Source of the DNA: Pedobacter glucosidilyticus DSM 23534
Lineage (GTDB): Bacteria; Bacteroidota; Bacteroidia; Sphingobacteriales; Sphingobacteriaceae
DNA length: 64,000 bases
Direction of reading: 5' to 3'
Assembly (NCBI RefSeq): GCF_000425145.1
Contig: NZ_AULF01000003.1
Span: 186,001-250,000, forward strand
The notes beneath the pieces were generated by a model. It saw only the letters and a program-made list of their open reading frames with translations, did not search any database and was not told the origin of the DNA. The stretch's first letter is position 1. Each line of letters begins with the position of its first letter. A program made the translations under genes and the position numbers. This document shows, piece by piece, positions 1 through 7,788 of the stretch.

Positions 1-1116
1 CAAACAGAGAAAACTATACTTACAGGAGCACAACAAACAGAGGCTTATTTACCCTATTTAAAAGGTAAAAAAGTAGGTTTAGTAATCAATCAAACTGCAG
101 AAATTAATAAAGTATCATTAGTAGATACTTTAAAAAGTTTAGGTGTTGATATTAAAGCTATTTTTGGTCCCGAACACGGTTTTAGAGGCGATGCTGATGC
201 TGGCGAGAAAGTTGGAAACTACACGGATAAAAAAACCGGTTTGCCAGTAATCTCTTTGTATGGTAAGAAACACGCTCCATCAAAAGAAGATTTAGCCAAT
301 ATAGATGTTTTAGTTTATGATATACAGGATGTTGGCGTAAGGTTTTATACTTATACCATAACTTTAGCTTATGTGATGCAGGCTTGCGCCGATAATAAAA
401 TACCTCTACTAATATTAGATAGGCCTAACCCTAATGGGCAGTTGATAGATGGACCTATTTTAGAGCCAGAATTTAAATCTGGTGTGGGTATGCATAAAAT
501 CCCTATTGGCCATGGTTTAACACCAGCAGAATTTGCACAAATGGTAAACGGAGAAAAATGGCTTAGCAATGGGGCAAAGTGCGACTTAAAAATTATTAAA
601 GTTAAAAATTACAGCCATGATATGGTTTATACCTTACCTGTAAAACCTTCTCCTAACCTACCTAATGCTTTATCTATTTACCTATACCCAAGTTTATGTA
701 TGTTTGAAGGTACAGCTATAAGCCAAGGTAGAGGAACGCTTTATCCTTTCCAAGTTTTAGGGCATCCGGCATTGAAAGGAAAGTATGAATTTAATTTTAC
801 TCCAGTAAGTATTGTTGGGATGAGTAAAAACCCTCCTCTAGAAAATCAGGTTTGCTATGGTATTGATTTTAGAAATACAGCTTTAAAGGATATTCAAAAT
901 CAAACCCAACTTAATTTGGGTATCTTATTGCAACTTTACCAAGATTTTCCTGACAAAGAAAAATTCTTTACCCCATTTTTTAACAAACTGGCAGGTAATG
1001 CTCAATTGATGCAGCAAATTAAAGACGGCAAAACAGAAGCAGAAATAAGAGCTAGCTGGGCAAACGGATTGGAATCATACAAAGCAACAAGAAAAAAATA
1101 TTTATTATACAACTAA
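1..1116 (+). CDS. namZ: Exo-beta-N-acetylmuramidase NamZ family (DUF1343), 5' partial
   Basis: The reading frame is open from the first base, so the start and signal peptide lie upstream of the window; 371 residues are visible. The family removes terminal N-acetylmuramic acid from peptidoglycan fragments in cell-wall recycling and is common in Bacteroidota. Diagnostic segments are FGPEHGFRGDADAG, with the family's conserved Glu-His pair at visible residues 58-59, YDIQDVGVRFYTY near residue 106, and LDRPNPNGQ further on. The C-terminal half has the usual CMFEGT and SQGRGT segments. An ATG-less TTG at base 241 lies inside the conserved domain and is not the start. It is followed 21 bases later by fmt on the same strand. 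Family assignment is firm; the exact substrate is inferred. Confidence 0.9.
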   Translation, partial: QTEKTILTGAQQTEAYLPYLKGKKVGLVINQTAEINKVSLVDTLKSLGVDIKAIFGPEHGFRGDADAGEKVGNYTDKKTGLPVISLYGKKHAPSKEDLANIDVLVYDIQDVGVRFYTYTITLAYVMQACADNKIPLLILDRPNPNGQLIDGPILEPEFKSGVGMHKIPIGHGLTPAEFAQMVNGEKWLSNGAKCDLKIIKVKNYSHDMVYTLPVKPSPNLPNALSIYLYPSLCMFEGTAISQGRGTLYPFQVLGHPALKGKYEFNFTPVSIVGMSKNPPLENQVCYGIDFRNTALKDIQNQTQLNLGILLQLYQDFPDKEKFFTPFFNKLAGNAQLMQQIKDGKTEAEIRASWANGLESYKATRKKYLLYN

Positions 1117-1137
1117 AACATAATTGAAAATATAAGT

Positions 1138-2052
1138 ATGAGAATCGTATTTATGGGTACACCAGATTTTGCAGTAGCATCTTTAGATGCCTTGGTAAAA
1201 GCTGGTTTTGATATTGTTGGCGTTATTACAGCACCTGATAAGCCAGCAGGGAGAGGGCAAAAAATACAAGAATCTGCTGTAAAAAGATATGCTAAAGAGC
1301 ATCATTTATATATTTTACAACCCGAGAAATTAAAGGCTCCAGAATTTTTAAAAGAGCTAAAAGCACTAGCTGCTGATTTACAGGTTGTAGTAGCTTTTAG
1401 AATGTTGCCAGAAGCCGTTTGGAATATGCCTAAATTAGGAACTATAAACCTTCATGCATCCTTACTACCGCAATACCGTGGGGCTGCACCTATTAATTGG
1501 GCTATTTTAAACGGAGAAAAAGAATCTGGTGTAACTACTTTTTTTTTAAAACACGAAATAGATACTGGCGATATTTTATTCTCTGAGAAAGTTGCTATTA
1601 CCAATGATATGACTGCTGGACAGTTACACGATGAATTGATGATGGTGGGTGCTAAATTGCTTACAGAAACTGTTACAGCTATTAAAGAAGGTAATTATCA
1701 GGAAAAACCACAAGATGATTTTGATATTGCTGTGCTTAAACATGCCCCCAAAATTTTTAAAGAGGATTGTAAAATTATCTGGAACCAACCAGTACAAAAG
1801 GTTTATAACCATATTAGAGGATTAAGCCCATACCCTGCTGCTTTTACTTATTTACAAGATAAAACTTTCAAAATTTTCTCTGCCCAGATAGAAAATGCTG
1901 TAGTTAATATAAAGCCAGGCGCATACTTAACAGATGGTAAAACATATCTGAAATTTGCTGCCTTAGATGGCTTTATAATTGTAAAGGAAATTCAACTAGA
2001 AGGCAAAAAAAGAATGCAGATAGAGGAGTTTTTGAGAGGGGTTAAGGTTTAG
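1138..2052 (+). CDS. fmt: Methionyl-tRNA formyltransferase
   Basis: Transfers a formyl group from 10-formyltetrahydrofolate to Met-tRNAfMet for translation initiation in the cytoplasm. The 304-residue length is typical. The N-terminal formyltransferase fold begins MRIVFMGTPDFAV, and the folate-binding and catalytic signature HASLLPQYRGAAPINWAI is present (about residues 108-125), including the SLLP loop. The C-terminal tRNA-binding OB domain follows (GLSPYPAAFT onward). It lies 21 bases after namZ, probably co-transcribed. The stop codon TAG merges directly into the GGTTAG repeat tract that separates it from the convergent aminotransferase gene, so the last one or two codons may have been remodelled by the repeat. 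Confidence 0.97.
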   Translation: MRIVFMGTPDFAVASLDALVKAGFDIVGVITAPDKPAGRGQKIQESAVKRYAKEHHLYILQPEKLKAPEFLKELKALAADLQVVVAFRMLPEAVWNMPKLGTINLHASLLPQYRGAAPINWAILNGEKESGVTTFFLKHEIDTGDILFSEKVAITNDMTAGQLHDELMMVGAKLLTETVTAIKEGNYQEKPQDDFDIAVLKHAPKIFKEDCKIIWNQPVQKVYNHIRGLSPYPAAFTYLQDKTFKIFSAQIENAVVNIKPGAYLTDGKTYLKFAALDGFIIVKEIQLEGKKRMQIEEFLRGVKV

Positions 2053-2186
2053 GTGGGTGGTTAGTTGGTTAGGTGGTTAGTTGGTTGGATTGTTAGGTTG
2101 TTGGATTGTTAGGTGGTTAGGTGGTTAGTTGGTTAGGTGGTTAGTTGGTTAGGTTGTTAGTTGGTTAGGTTGTTAGTTGGTTAGGA
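2047..2186. repeat. GGTTAG-type short tandem repeat tract
   Basis: About 140 bases built from imperfect 8-base units (GGTTAGTT, GGTTAGGT, GGTTGGAT, GTTAGGTT) fill the whole gap between the convergent genes fmt and the class IV aminotransferase. The plus strand has no C from 2018 to 2192, so it cannot form ordinary hairpins, but it has many GG runs with short loops. Stops occur in the forward frames, so it does not code. It takes the place where a terminator between convergent genes would be expected; no hairpin terminator is seen. Confidence 0.9.
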
Positions 2187-2187
2187 T

Positions 2188-3030
2188 TTAAACTTCTTGA
2201 TTAAGTTTTTCTACTAAAAACCTTGATACTTCATTAAAGTACCTTTTCCTGTTAAAGCCCATTACCCATTGTATGCCTTTGGTAGCGTTGGTTAAAAAAA
2301 CTTCTTCTGCCATATTTAATATCTCGGGGTTTATTTGTGCTTCTACAACTCGTAAATTGTTTTTTTGTGCTAGTTTCATAACCACTTGGCGCATAACACC
2401 ACCTACACAGCCTTCACTTAAAGCTGGTGTATATATATTACCTTCGTAAACAATAAATACATTTGCACTGATAGCTTCGCATAAAAAACCATGTTGGTTT
2501 AAAATAAAAGCTTCATCTAATTTGTGATGCTTTTTATATAAACCTGCCATCACATAAGTTAAGGCATTACAGGTTTTAAGATTCGCTAATTTGTTAACTG
2601 CTTTTGGAATATCCTCATAAACATCTAAAATTAAACCCTTCGTATTCATATCATAATAAGGAGAATCTAAAGGGCTAATCTCCAAGCTGTAAGCACTTTT
2701 ATTTTGATCTGGAGTATACAGTCCACCAGCATTTCTATAAATGGTTAACCTAAATCTAGCATTTTGCGCAATCTTATTCCGCTTACAAAGCTCTTCAGTT
2801 TTATCTTTTAAAAAGTAGGCATCTAATTGAGAATATCCCTCAATTTTCAAAGTCTTCATCCCGCTTTGCAACCTATCGGCATGCAAATCAGCAAAGTTTA
2901 GCTTTCCTTTTGACATACGCATGGTTTCAAAAATACCATCACCATACCTGTAGCCTCTATTTGCAATAGTCAGTAGCTTCTCTTCTTCCTGATAAATCTC
3001 CCCGTTAAAATTGATAAAGCGTTTAGCCAT
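2188..3030 (-). CDS. Class IV PLP-dependent aminotransferase (PabC/IlvE-like)
   Basis: A fold-type IV PLP enzyme of 280 residues, the family of aminodeoxychorismate lyase (PabC), branched-chain aminotransferase and D-amino-acid aminotransferase. Visible marks are the RGYRYGDGIFETMR segment (residues 25-38), the PLP lysine in NLKTCNALTYV (K152), and the cofactor-phosphate region CEAISANVFIVYEG followed by GCVGGVMRQVV. Because pabB lies about 12 kb away and fmt is adjacent, a PabC role in p-aminobenzoate synthesis is plausible, but sequence alone does not separate it from IlvE-like activity. A -7 box ends 4 bases before the ATG, so the mRNA is predicted to be leaderless or nearly so. Confidence 0.88.
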   Translation of the reverse strand: MAKRFINFNGEIYQEEEKLLTIANRGYRYGDGIFETMRMSKGKLNFADLHADRLQSGMKTLKIEGYSQLDAYFLKDKTEELCKRNKIAQNARFRLTIYRNAGGLYTPDQNKSAYSLEISPLDSPYYDMNTKGLILDVYEDIPKAVNKLANLKTCNALTYVMAGLYKKHHKLDEAFILNQHGFLCEAISANVFIVYEGNIYTPALSEGCVGGVMRQVVMKLAQKNNLRVVEAQINPEILNMAEEVFLTNATKGIQWVMGFNRKRYFNEVSRFLVEKLNQEV

Positions 3031-3034
3031 GCTG

Positions 3035-3042
3035 CAAATTTA
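3035..3042 (-). promoter_or_regulatory. -7 promoter box of the class IV aminotransferase gene
   Basis: TAAATTTG on the minus strand matches the Bacteroidota TAnnTTTG element exactly. It is followed by CAGC and then the ATG, so transcription should start at or one base before the start codon. A clear -33 TTTG was not found. Confidence 0.65.
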
Positions 3043-3072
3043 GAAATTGAACGTTTCTTTTATGATAAGATT

Positions 3073-4101
3073 TTAGTGATGCTGGATATAATTCGTCCAT
3101 TTTTCTATAACCTGCTTAAAATCATCAGGTAATTCTGTTTCAAAATGAATATATTTTTTACTTACCGGATGTATGAAGCCTAATGATTGCGCATGTAAAG
3201 CCTGACGAGGGATAATCTGAAAACAATTTTCTACAAAAGTTTTATACTTTGCCACCAAGGTCCCTTTTCTAATTTTGTCTCCTCCATAAGGGCTATCATT
3301 AAATAAAGGATGTCCTATATGTTTCATGTGCGCTCTTATTTGATGGGTTCTGCCTGTTTCTAACTCGCAAGCTATTAAAGTAACATAGTTAAAACGTTGC
3401 AAAACTTTATAGTGCGTAACAGACCATTTTCCTTTTTCAGGATCTTCATAAACATCCATCACTTTACGGTCTTTAGCACTTCTGCCAATATAACCGCTTA
3501 TGGTACCATCGGTTTCCAAATCGCCCCAAACCAAAGCAATATACTTTCTGCTAATGCTATGGTCAAAAAACTGTTTAGCTAAGAAAGTCATAGCTCTTTC
3601 GTTTTTACTGATGATGAGTAAACCAGAAGTATCTTTATCTATACGATGCACCAACCCTGGCCTGCCATCATTTCCGGGTAATTGTGGCAGTTGTGTAAAA
3701 TGAAAAACTAAGGCATTTACCAAAGTACCGTTCCAATTACCAAAACCAGGGTGAACTACCATTCCGGCTTTTTTATTTACCAACAGCACATCATCATCTT
3801 CGTAAACAATCTCTAAAGGGATATCTTCCGGATAAACAGTTGTATCTCTTGGTGGATGAGGTAAAACAATAGAAATATCATCATCTGGTTTTACTTTATA
3901 GCTGGCTTTCACTGGTTTATCATTTACCAGTACATTTGCCATTTCTATAGCATTTTGAATACGATTTCTTGAAGCATTTTCCACACGATGCATCAAGAAC
4001 TTATCAATTCTTAGTAAAGATTGCCCCTTGTCAACCTTGATTCTAAGATGCTCATACAAGTCGCTCTCCTCTAATTCTGATGCTTCTTCATTAAAATCCA
4101 T
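3073..4101 (-). CDS. rluD: Ribosomal large subunit pseudouridine synthase, RluD family
   Basis: Pseudouridylates 23S rRNA (positions 1911/1915/1917 in E. coli for RluD). The product has an N-terminal S4 RNA-binding domain (about residues 28-85) and a catalytic domain with HRIDKDTSGLLI, whose Asp (residue 155) is the family's nucleophile. The LETGRTHQIRAHM motif is also present. A longer frame opens at 4137, but an exact -7 box (4105-4112) lies inside that extension and ends 3 bases before the ATG at 4101. I therefore take 4101 as the start (342 residues, MDFNEEASEL). RluD rather than RluA/RluC is inferred from length and the S4 domain. Confidence 0.92.
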   Translation of the reverse strand: MDFNEEASELEESDLYEHLRIKVDKGQSLLRIDKFLMHRVENASRNRIQNAIEMANVLVNDKPVKASYKVKPDDDISIVLPHPPRDTTVYPEDIPLEIVYEDDDVLLVNKKAGMVVHPGFGNWNGTLVNALVFHFTQLPQLPGNDGRPGLVHRIDKDTSGLLIISKNERAMTFLAKQFFDHSISRKYIALVWGDLETDGTISGYIGRSAKDRKVMDVYEDPEKGKWSVTHYKVLQRFNYVTLIACELETGRTHQIRAHMKHIGHPLFNDSPYGGDKIRKGTLVAKYKTFVENCFQIIPRQALHAQSLGFIHPVSKKYIHFETELPDDFKQVIEKWTNYIQHH

Positions 4102-4104
4102 AAA

Positions 4105-4112
4105 CAAAATTA
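4105..4112 (-). promoter_or_regulatory. -7 promoter box of rluD
   Basis: TAATTTTG on the minus strand is an exact TAnnTTTG match, followed by TTT and the ATG. With the usual spacing the first transcribed base is the A of the ATG. This decides the rluD start and predicts a leaderless mRNA. Confidence 0.7.
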
Positions 4113-4301
4113 AACCTTTTAAATAATTTTCAATCAATTACAAAAAAATGGTATCACATTTGACTAAAGGTTCGTACTATCAGAAAAACTAAGAAAAACC
4201 ATGATGAAAGACTTTACTAAAAAATTTGTATTTGTACTTAATTTTTTTCCATTTCTTATTAAAAAGATATACTTTAGGAACTGAATTAAATCACTCCTAA
4301 A

Positions 4302-5375
4302 ATGAATAAATTATTACGTATCAGTAAAATTACGATGCTTACTTTGTTTCTCGTAAGCATTTCTGTTGCTTCTAAAGGTCAAGATGATATTGGTGAGCTT
4401 GTAAAAGCAGGTAAAGAAGACGCTACAAAACTAGCACAAGCCTATTTAAATCCTTTTTTTAAAGGTTTCGGCTTTGGAATGAATAGTGGTTGGTTTAACT
4501 CTGCCAAAACAAAGAATTTAGGTAGATTTGATTTGAGGATACAAGCAACCGGGGCTTTTGTTCCTGCCTCAGACCAACGTTTTGATGTATCTTCTTTAGG
4601 ATTATCAAATACAAGAGTTAAAGCTGGGCAAAGTAATTTTACCCCAACTATTTTTGGTGATGATAATTCTGCTTCTACCATAGAAGTATTAGACGATAAT
4701 GGAGATGTAGCAGCAGAATTTCAAATGCCACAAGGTACAGGTTACAATATCGCACCTTCTCCTCAAGTGCAATTAACAATAGGTTTAATCAAAAATACCG
4801 ATGTTTCTGTAAGGTTTGTACCATCAGTAAAAATTGGGGATGGTGGGCAAATAAACTCATGGGGAGTAGGTATTAAAAAAGAAATTACATCTTTCTTGCC
4901 TGGAAAATCAGAAAAAGTTATCCCTGTAGATATTTCACTTGCATTTGGTTACAATCAAGTTAATGTAGATTATAAAATTGCAGTTGAAGACCAAGTTAAT
5001 TATGATAATGAAGTTGGAGGACCTAATCAAGGTAGAGATCTTAACCAACGCGTAGAATCAAAACTATCAGGCTTTACTGTTGATGCTATTTTATCTAAGA
5101 AACTAGCCATTTTTACTCCATTTATTAGTGTTGGATATAATACAGCAAAAACAGAAGTAGGTGTTCTAGGAGATTATATAATTAAAACTGGTTCTGGTGT
5201 TAATGACAAAGAAACTATAAAAGATCCTATCAAAATCAACCAAAAAGATATTTCAGGTATGAGGGCAGGCGTAGGATTTTCTTTACATTTAGCTATCTTT
5301 AGATTATACGGAGCTTATAATATTGGAGAATACAATGCCGTTACAGCTGGTTTGGGCATTGGTATAGGAAAGTAA
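4302..5375 (+). CDS. Outer-membrane beta-barrel-like protein, DUF6588-like
   Basis: A 357-residue exported protein. The N-terminus is a signal peptide (ISKITMLTLFLVSISVASKGQ, cleaved near residue 26). The rest is rich in alternating hydrophobic and aromatic strands with Gly turns, such as SPQVQLTIGLIKNTDVSVRF and RAGVGFSLHLAIFRLYGAYN, which suits an outer-membrane beta-barrel. It resembles the Bacteroidota DUF6588 family from memory; this was not tested. A near-consensus -7 box (TACTTTAG, 4270-4277) precedes it and a strong hairpin terminator follows, so it is probably monocistronic. No enzymatic function can be assigned. Confidence 0.75.
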   Translation: MNKLLRISKITMLTLFLVSISVASKGQDDIGELVKAGKEDATKLAQAYLNPFFKGFGFGMNSGWFNSAKTKNLGRFDLRIQATGAFVPASDQRFDVSSLGLSNTRVKAGQSNFTPTIFGDDNSASTIEVLDDNGDVAAEFQMPQGTGYNIAPSPQVQLTIGLIKNTDVSVRFVPSVKIGDGGQINSWGVGIKKEITSFLPGKSEKVIPVDISLAFGYNQVNVDYKIAVEDQVNYDNEVGGPNQGRDLNQRVESKLSGFTVDAILSKKLAIFTPFISVGYNTAKTEVGVLGDYIIKTGSGVNDKETIKDPIKINQKDISGMRAGVGFSLHLAIFRLYGAYNIGEYNAVTAGLGIGIGK

Positions 5376-5394
5376 TTTTATCCATAAAATATTT

Positions 5395-5427
5395 AAAAGC
5401 CATTCTTTAATTAGGATGGCTTTTTTT
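5395..5427 (+). terminator. Rho-independent terminator
   Basis: Stem AAAAGCCATTC / GGATGGCTTTT, with one non-Watson-Crick position, closes an 8-base loop and is followed by a T tract. It ends the beta-barrel-like gene. The T tract runs almost directly into the start of the next gene. Confidence 0.85.
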
Positions 5428-5434
5428 ATTTTGC

Positions 5435-6322
5435 ATGATGCTTAACCTGCAATTTTATAGTCCTGAGGAAGAAGTATCCTATCCTATTTTTAAGCAGCAA
5501 AATATCAGGCTCTTTATTAAGAGAGACGATTTAATACACCCTTTTATTTCAGGCAATAAATGGCGTAAATTAAAATATAACCTCATAAAAGCATCAGCAA
5601 ACCAGCAAAACCATCTGGTAACTTTTGGTGGAGCTTACTCTAACCATTTGTTAGCTACAGCTGCTGCAGGTGCTAAATTTGGCTTCAAAACTACTGCTTT
5701 TGTGAGAGGCGAAGAAGCAAATAATAGCTTATTAGGTTTATGCAAAATACATGGTATGGATTTAATTTTTACCAGCCGAGATACCTATAAAAACAAAAAG
5801 CAACTTTTTGATGAACACTTTAATGATCATCCAGAAGCCTATTTTATTGATGAAGGTGGTGCTGGTAAAGAGGCAGAGATAGGCTGTAGAGAGATTATTA
5901 CGGAATTAAAACAATCTTACGATTATATTTTTTGTGCTGCAGGTACGGGTACAACTGCTGCGGGTATTATTAACGCTATAGACCTAAACAAATTAGCTAG
6001 CACATTTGCTATGGTACCTGTATTAAAAGGTGGCGCTTTCTTAAAAAATGATATTGAACCTTTACTGATAAATAACTCAAATTATCTTTTACTAGACCAA
6101 TACCACTTTGGTGGATATGCTAAAACTACTCCAGAATTGATTCAGTTCATCAAAGATTTCACCTCCAAAACAGGTATTTTAATAGATCCTGTTTATACCG
6201 GAAAAGCCATGTTTGCTATACAAGACTTAGCTAGGCAAGACTTCTTTAAATCTAATAGTAAAATATTGATGATACATACAGGTGGCATTTTTGGGATATT
6301 AGGTATGCTAGATAAATTCTAG
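5435..6322 (+). CDS. ACC deaminase / D-cysteine desulfhydrase family PLP enzyme
   Basis: A fold-type II PLP enzyme of 295 residues, about 10-15% shorter than typical ACC deaminases. The PLP lysine lies in SGNKWRKLKYN (K42), and GGAYSNHLLATAAAG is the usual substrate and cofactor loop. The phosphate-binding segment CAAGTGTTAAGI is clear, and the C-terminal IDPVYTGKAMF is typical. The family includes 1-aminocyclopropane-1-carboxylate deaminase, D-cysteine desulfhydrase and unassigned Bacteroidota members. This gene lacks any plant-association context, so a D-cysteine/D-amino-acid role is at least as likely. Two ATGs stand in tandem at 5435 and 5438; either could start translation. Confidence 0.85.
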   Translation: MMLNLQFYSPEEEVSYPIFKQQNIRLFIKRDDLIHPFISGNKWRKLKYNLIKASANQQNHLVTFGGAYSNHLLATAAAGAKFGFKTTAFVRGEEANNSLLGLCKIHGMDLIFTSRDTYKNKKQLFDEHFNDHPEAYFIDEGGAGKEAEIGCREIITELKQSYDYIFCAAGTGTTAAGIINAIDLNKLASTFAMVPVLKGGAFLKNDIEPLLINNSNYLLLDQYHFGGYAKTTPELIQFIKDFTSKTGILIDPVYTGKAMFAIQDLARQDFFKSNSKILMIHTGGIFGILGMLDKF

Positions 6323-6409
6323 TTTATTCAAAGGTAACATCTTCATCTACATTAAATCATTTTGGCTTTTTAGGGTGTTTTTTGTATATTAAAACCAAAT
6401 GATAGTGTT

Positions 6410-7741
6410 ATGTATAAAATTGATATAGCCCCAAAAGAAGTAGAAAAGGTTTTAGGCAAACATGTGTTAACTGATGGTTACGACTTACTATTTGATATGG
6501 AAAAAAGTAAAGGCGTACACATTTATGATAGTAAGCATGACAGAACCTTATTAGATTTTTTCACCTGTTTTGCGTCTGTTCCTTTAGGCTATAATCATCC
6601 AAAAATGTTAGCAGATGATAATTTTAAACAAAACCTATTGTTAGCAGCATTAACCAACCCATCAAATTCTGATATTTATACAGCACAATACGCTCAGTTT
6701 GTTCAAACTTTTTCTAGGGTAGGTATCCCAGATTATTTACCACATGCCTTTTTTATTGCAGGAGGTGGTTTAGCGATAGAAAATGCCCTTAAAGCAGCTA
6801 TGGACTGGAAAGTACAAAAGAATTTTTCCAAAGGCTATCAGCAAGAAAAAGGCTTTAAAGTTTTACATTTTGAACAAGCTTTTCATGGAAGAACAGGCTA
6901 TACATTAAGTTTAACCAATACCCTACCCAATAAAACAAAATGGTTTGCCAAATTTGATTGGCCTAGGGTATCAAACCCTAAAGTAAAATATCCTTTAACA
7001 GATGAAAATCTGAAAGATTTAATTCAACGAGAAGCTAAATCTATCCAAGAAATAAAAGATGCTTTTAAAAAGTATCAGGATGATATTTGTGCCATCATCA
7101 TTGAACCTATACAAGCAGAAGGCGGTGATAACCATATCAGAAAAGAGTTTTTAGAACAAGTTCGCCTACTTTGTGATGAAAATGAAGCTTTATTAATTTA
7201 TGATGAAGTGCAAACTGGCGTTGGTTTAACAGGTAAATTTTGGTGTCATGAGCATTTTGGGGAAAATGCCCGACCAGACATCATTGCTTTTGGTAAAAAA
7301 ATGCAGGTATGTGGAATTTTAGCCGGTAAAAAGCTTGATGAAGTAGAACATAATGTATTCACTGTGCCATCCAGAATTAATTCTACGTGGGGAGGTAATC
7401 TGGTAGATATGGTAAGAGCTTCAAAAATTTTAGAAATTATTGAAGAAGACCAACTTTGCAGCCATGCTGCCCATGTTGGGAATTACCTCTATCAACAACT
7501 TCAAGAAATAGCAAAAGAAGATGAACGCATAAAAAATGTTAGGGGTAAAGGATTATTATGTTCTTTTGATTTTGATACTCCAGAACAAAGAAACCATTTT
7601 GTAAGCAAAGGTATGGCACATAAAGTAATGTTTTTAGGATGTGGTTATAGTACCATCAGATTTAGACCTGCACTTGTTATACAAGAAAACCATATAGACG
7701 AAGGTATGGAAGTGATGAGGAAAGTATTAAAAGAGCTTTAA
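6410..7741 (+). CDS. lat: L-lysine 6-transaminase
   Basis: A class III PLP aminotransferase of 443 residues that moves the epsilon-amino group of lysine to 2-oxoglutarate, giving 2-aminoadipate semialdehyde. The Lat-specific N-terminus (LGKHVLTDGYDLLFDMEKS), FFTCFASVPLGYNHPKM, the LIYDEVQTGVGLTGKFWCHE segment and the PLP-lysine region IIAFGKKMQVCGI all match L-lysine epsilon-aminotransferases rather than ornithine aminotransferase. It is monocistronic, ending in a strong bidirectional terminator shared with the convergent acyl-CoA dehydrogenase. That neighbour resembles glutaryl-CoA dehydrogenase, so a lysine-catabolic theme is possible, although the two genes face each other. Confidence 0.92.
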   Translation: MYKIDIAPKEVEKVLGKHVLTDGYDLLFDMEKSKGVHIYDSKHDRTLLDFFTCFASVPLGYNHPKMLADDNFKQNLLLAALTNPSNSDIYTAQYAQFVQTFSRVGIPDYLPHAFFIAGGGLAIENALKAAMDWKVQKNFSKGYQQEKGFKVLHFEQAFHGRTGYTLSLTNTLPNKTKWFAKFDWPRVSNPKVKYPLTDENLKDLIQREAKSIQEIKDAFKKYQDDICAIIIEPIQAEGGDNHIRKEFLEQVRLLCDENEALLIYDEVQTGVGLTGKFWCHEHFGENARPDIIAFGKKMQVCGILAGKKLDEVEHNVFTVPSRINSTWGGNLVDMVRASKILEIIEEDQLCSHAAHVGNYLYQQLQEIAKEDERIKNVRGKGLLCSFDFDTPEQRNHFVSKGMAHKVMFLGCGYSTIRFRPALVIQENHIDEGMEVMRKVLKEL

Positions 7742-7745
7742 AATA

Positions 7746-7779
7746 ATTTTAGCGCAGGCATTTATACCTGCGCTAAAAT
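7746..7779. terminator. Bidirectional terminator between lat and the acyl-CoA dehydrogenase gene
   Basis: A perfect 13-bp stem, ATTTTAGCGCAGG / CCTGCGCTAAAAT, with an 8-base loop. A runs flank one side and T runs the other, so it can stop transcription from both convergent genes. Confidence 0.85.
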
Positions 7780-7788
7780 ATGTTCAAT

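Noticed and set aside
2047-2186. GGTTAG tract as a CRISPR array
   Set aside because: Units are 8 bases long and contiguous with no spacers, and no cas genes are nearby.
4201-4284. 27-codon frame upstream of the beta-barrel-like gene
   Set aside because: It overlaps the likely promoter region, has no recognisable start context, and a frame of this length is expected by chance in AT-rich DNA.
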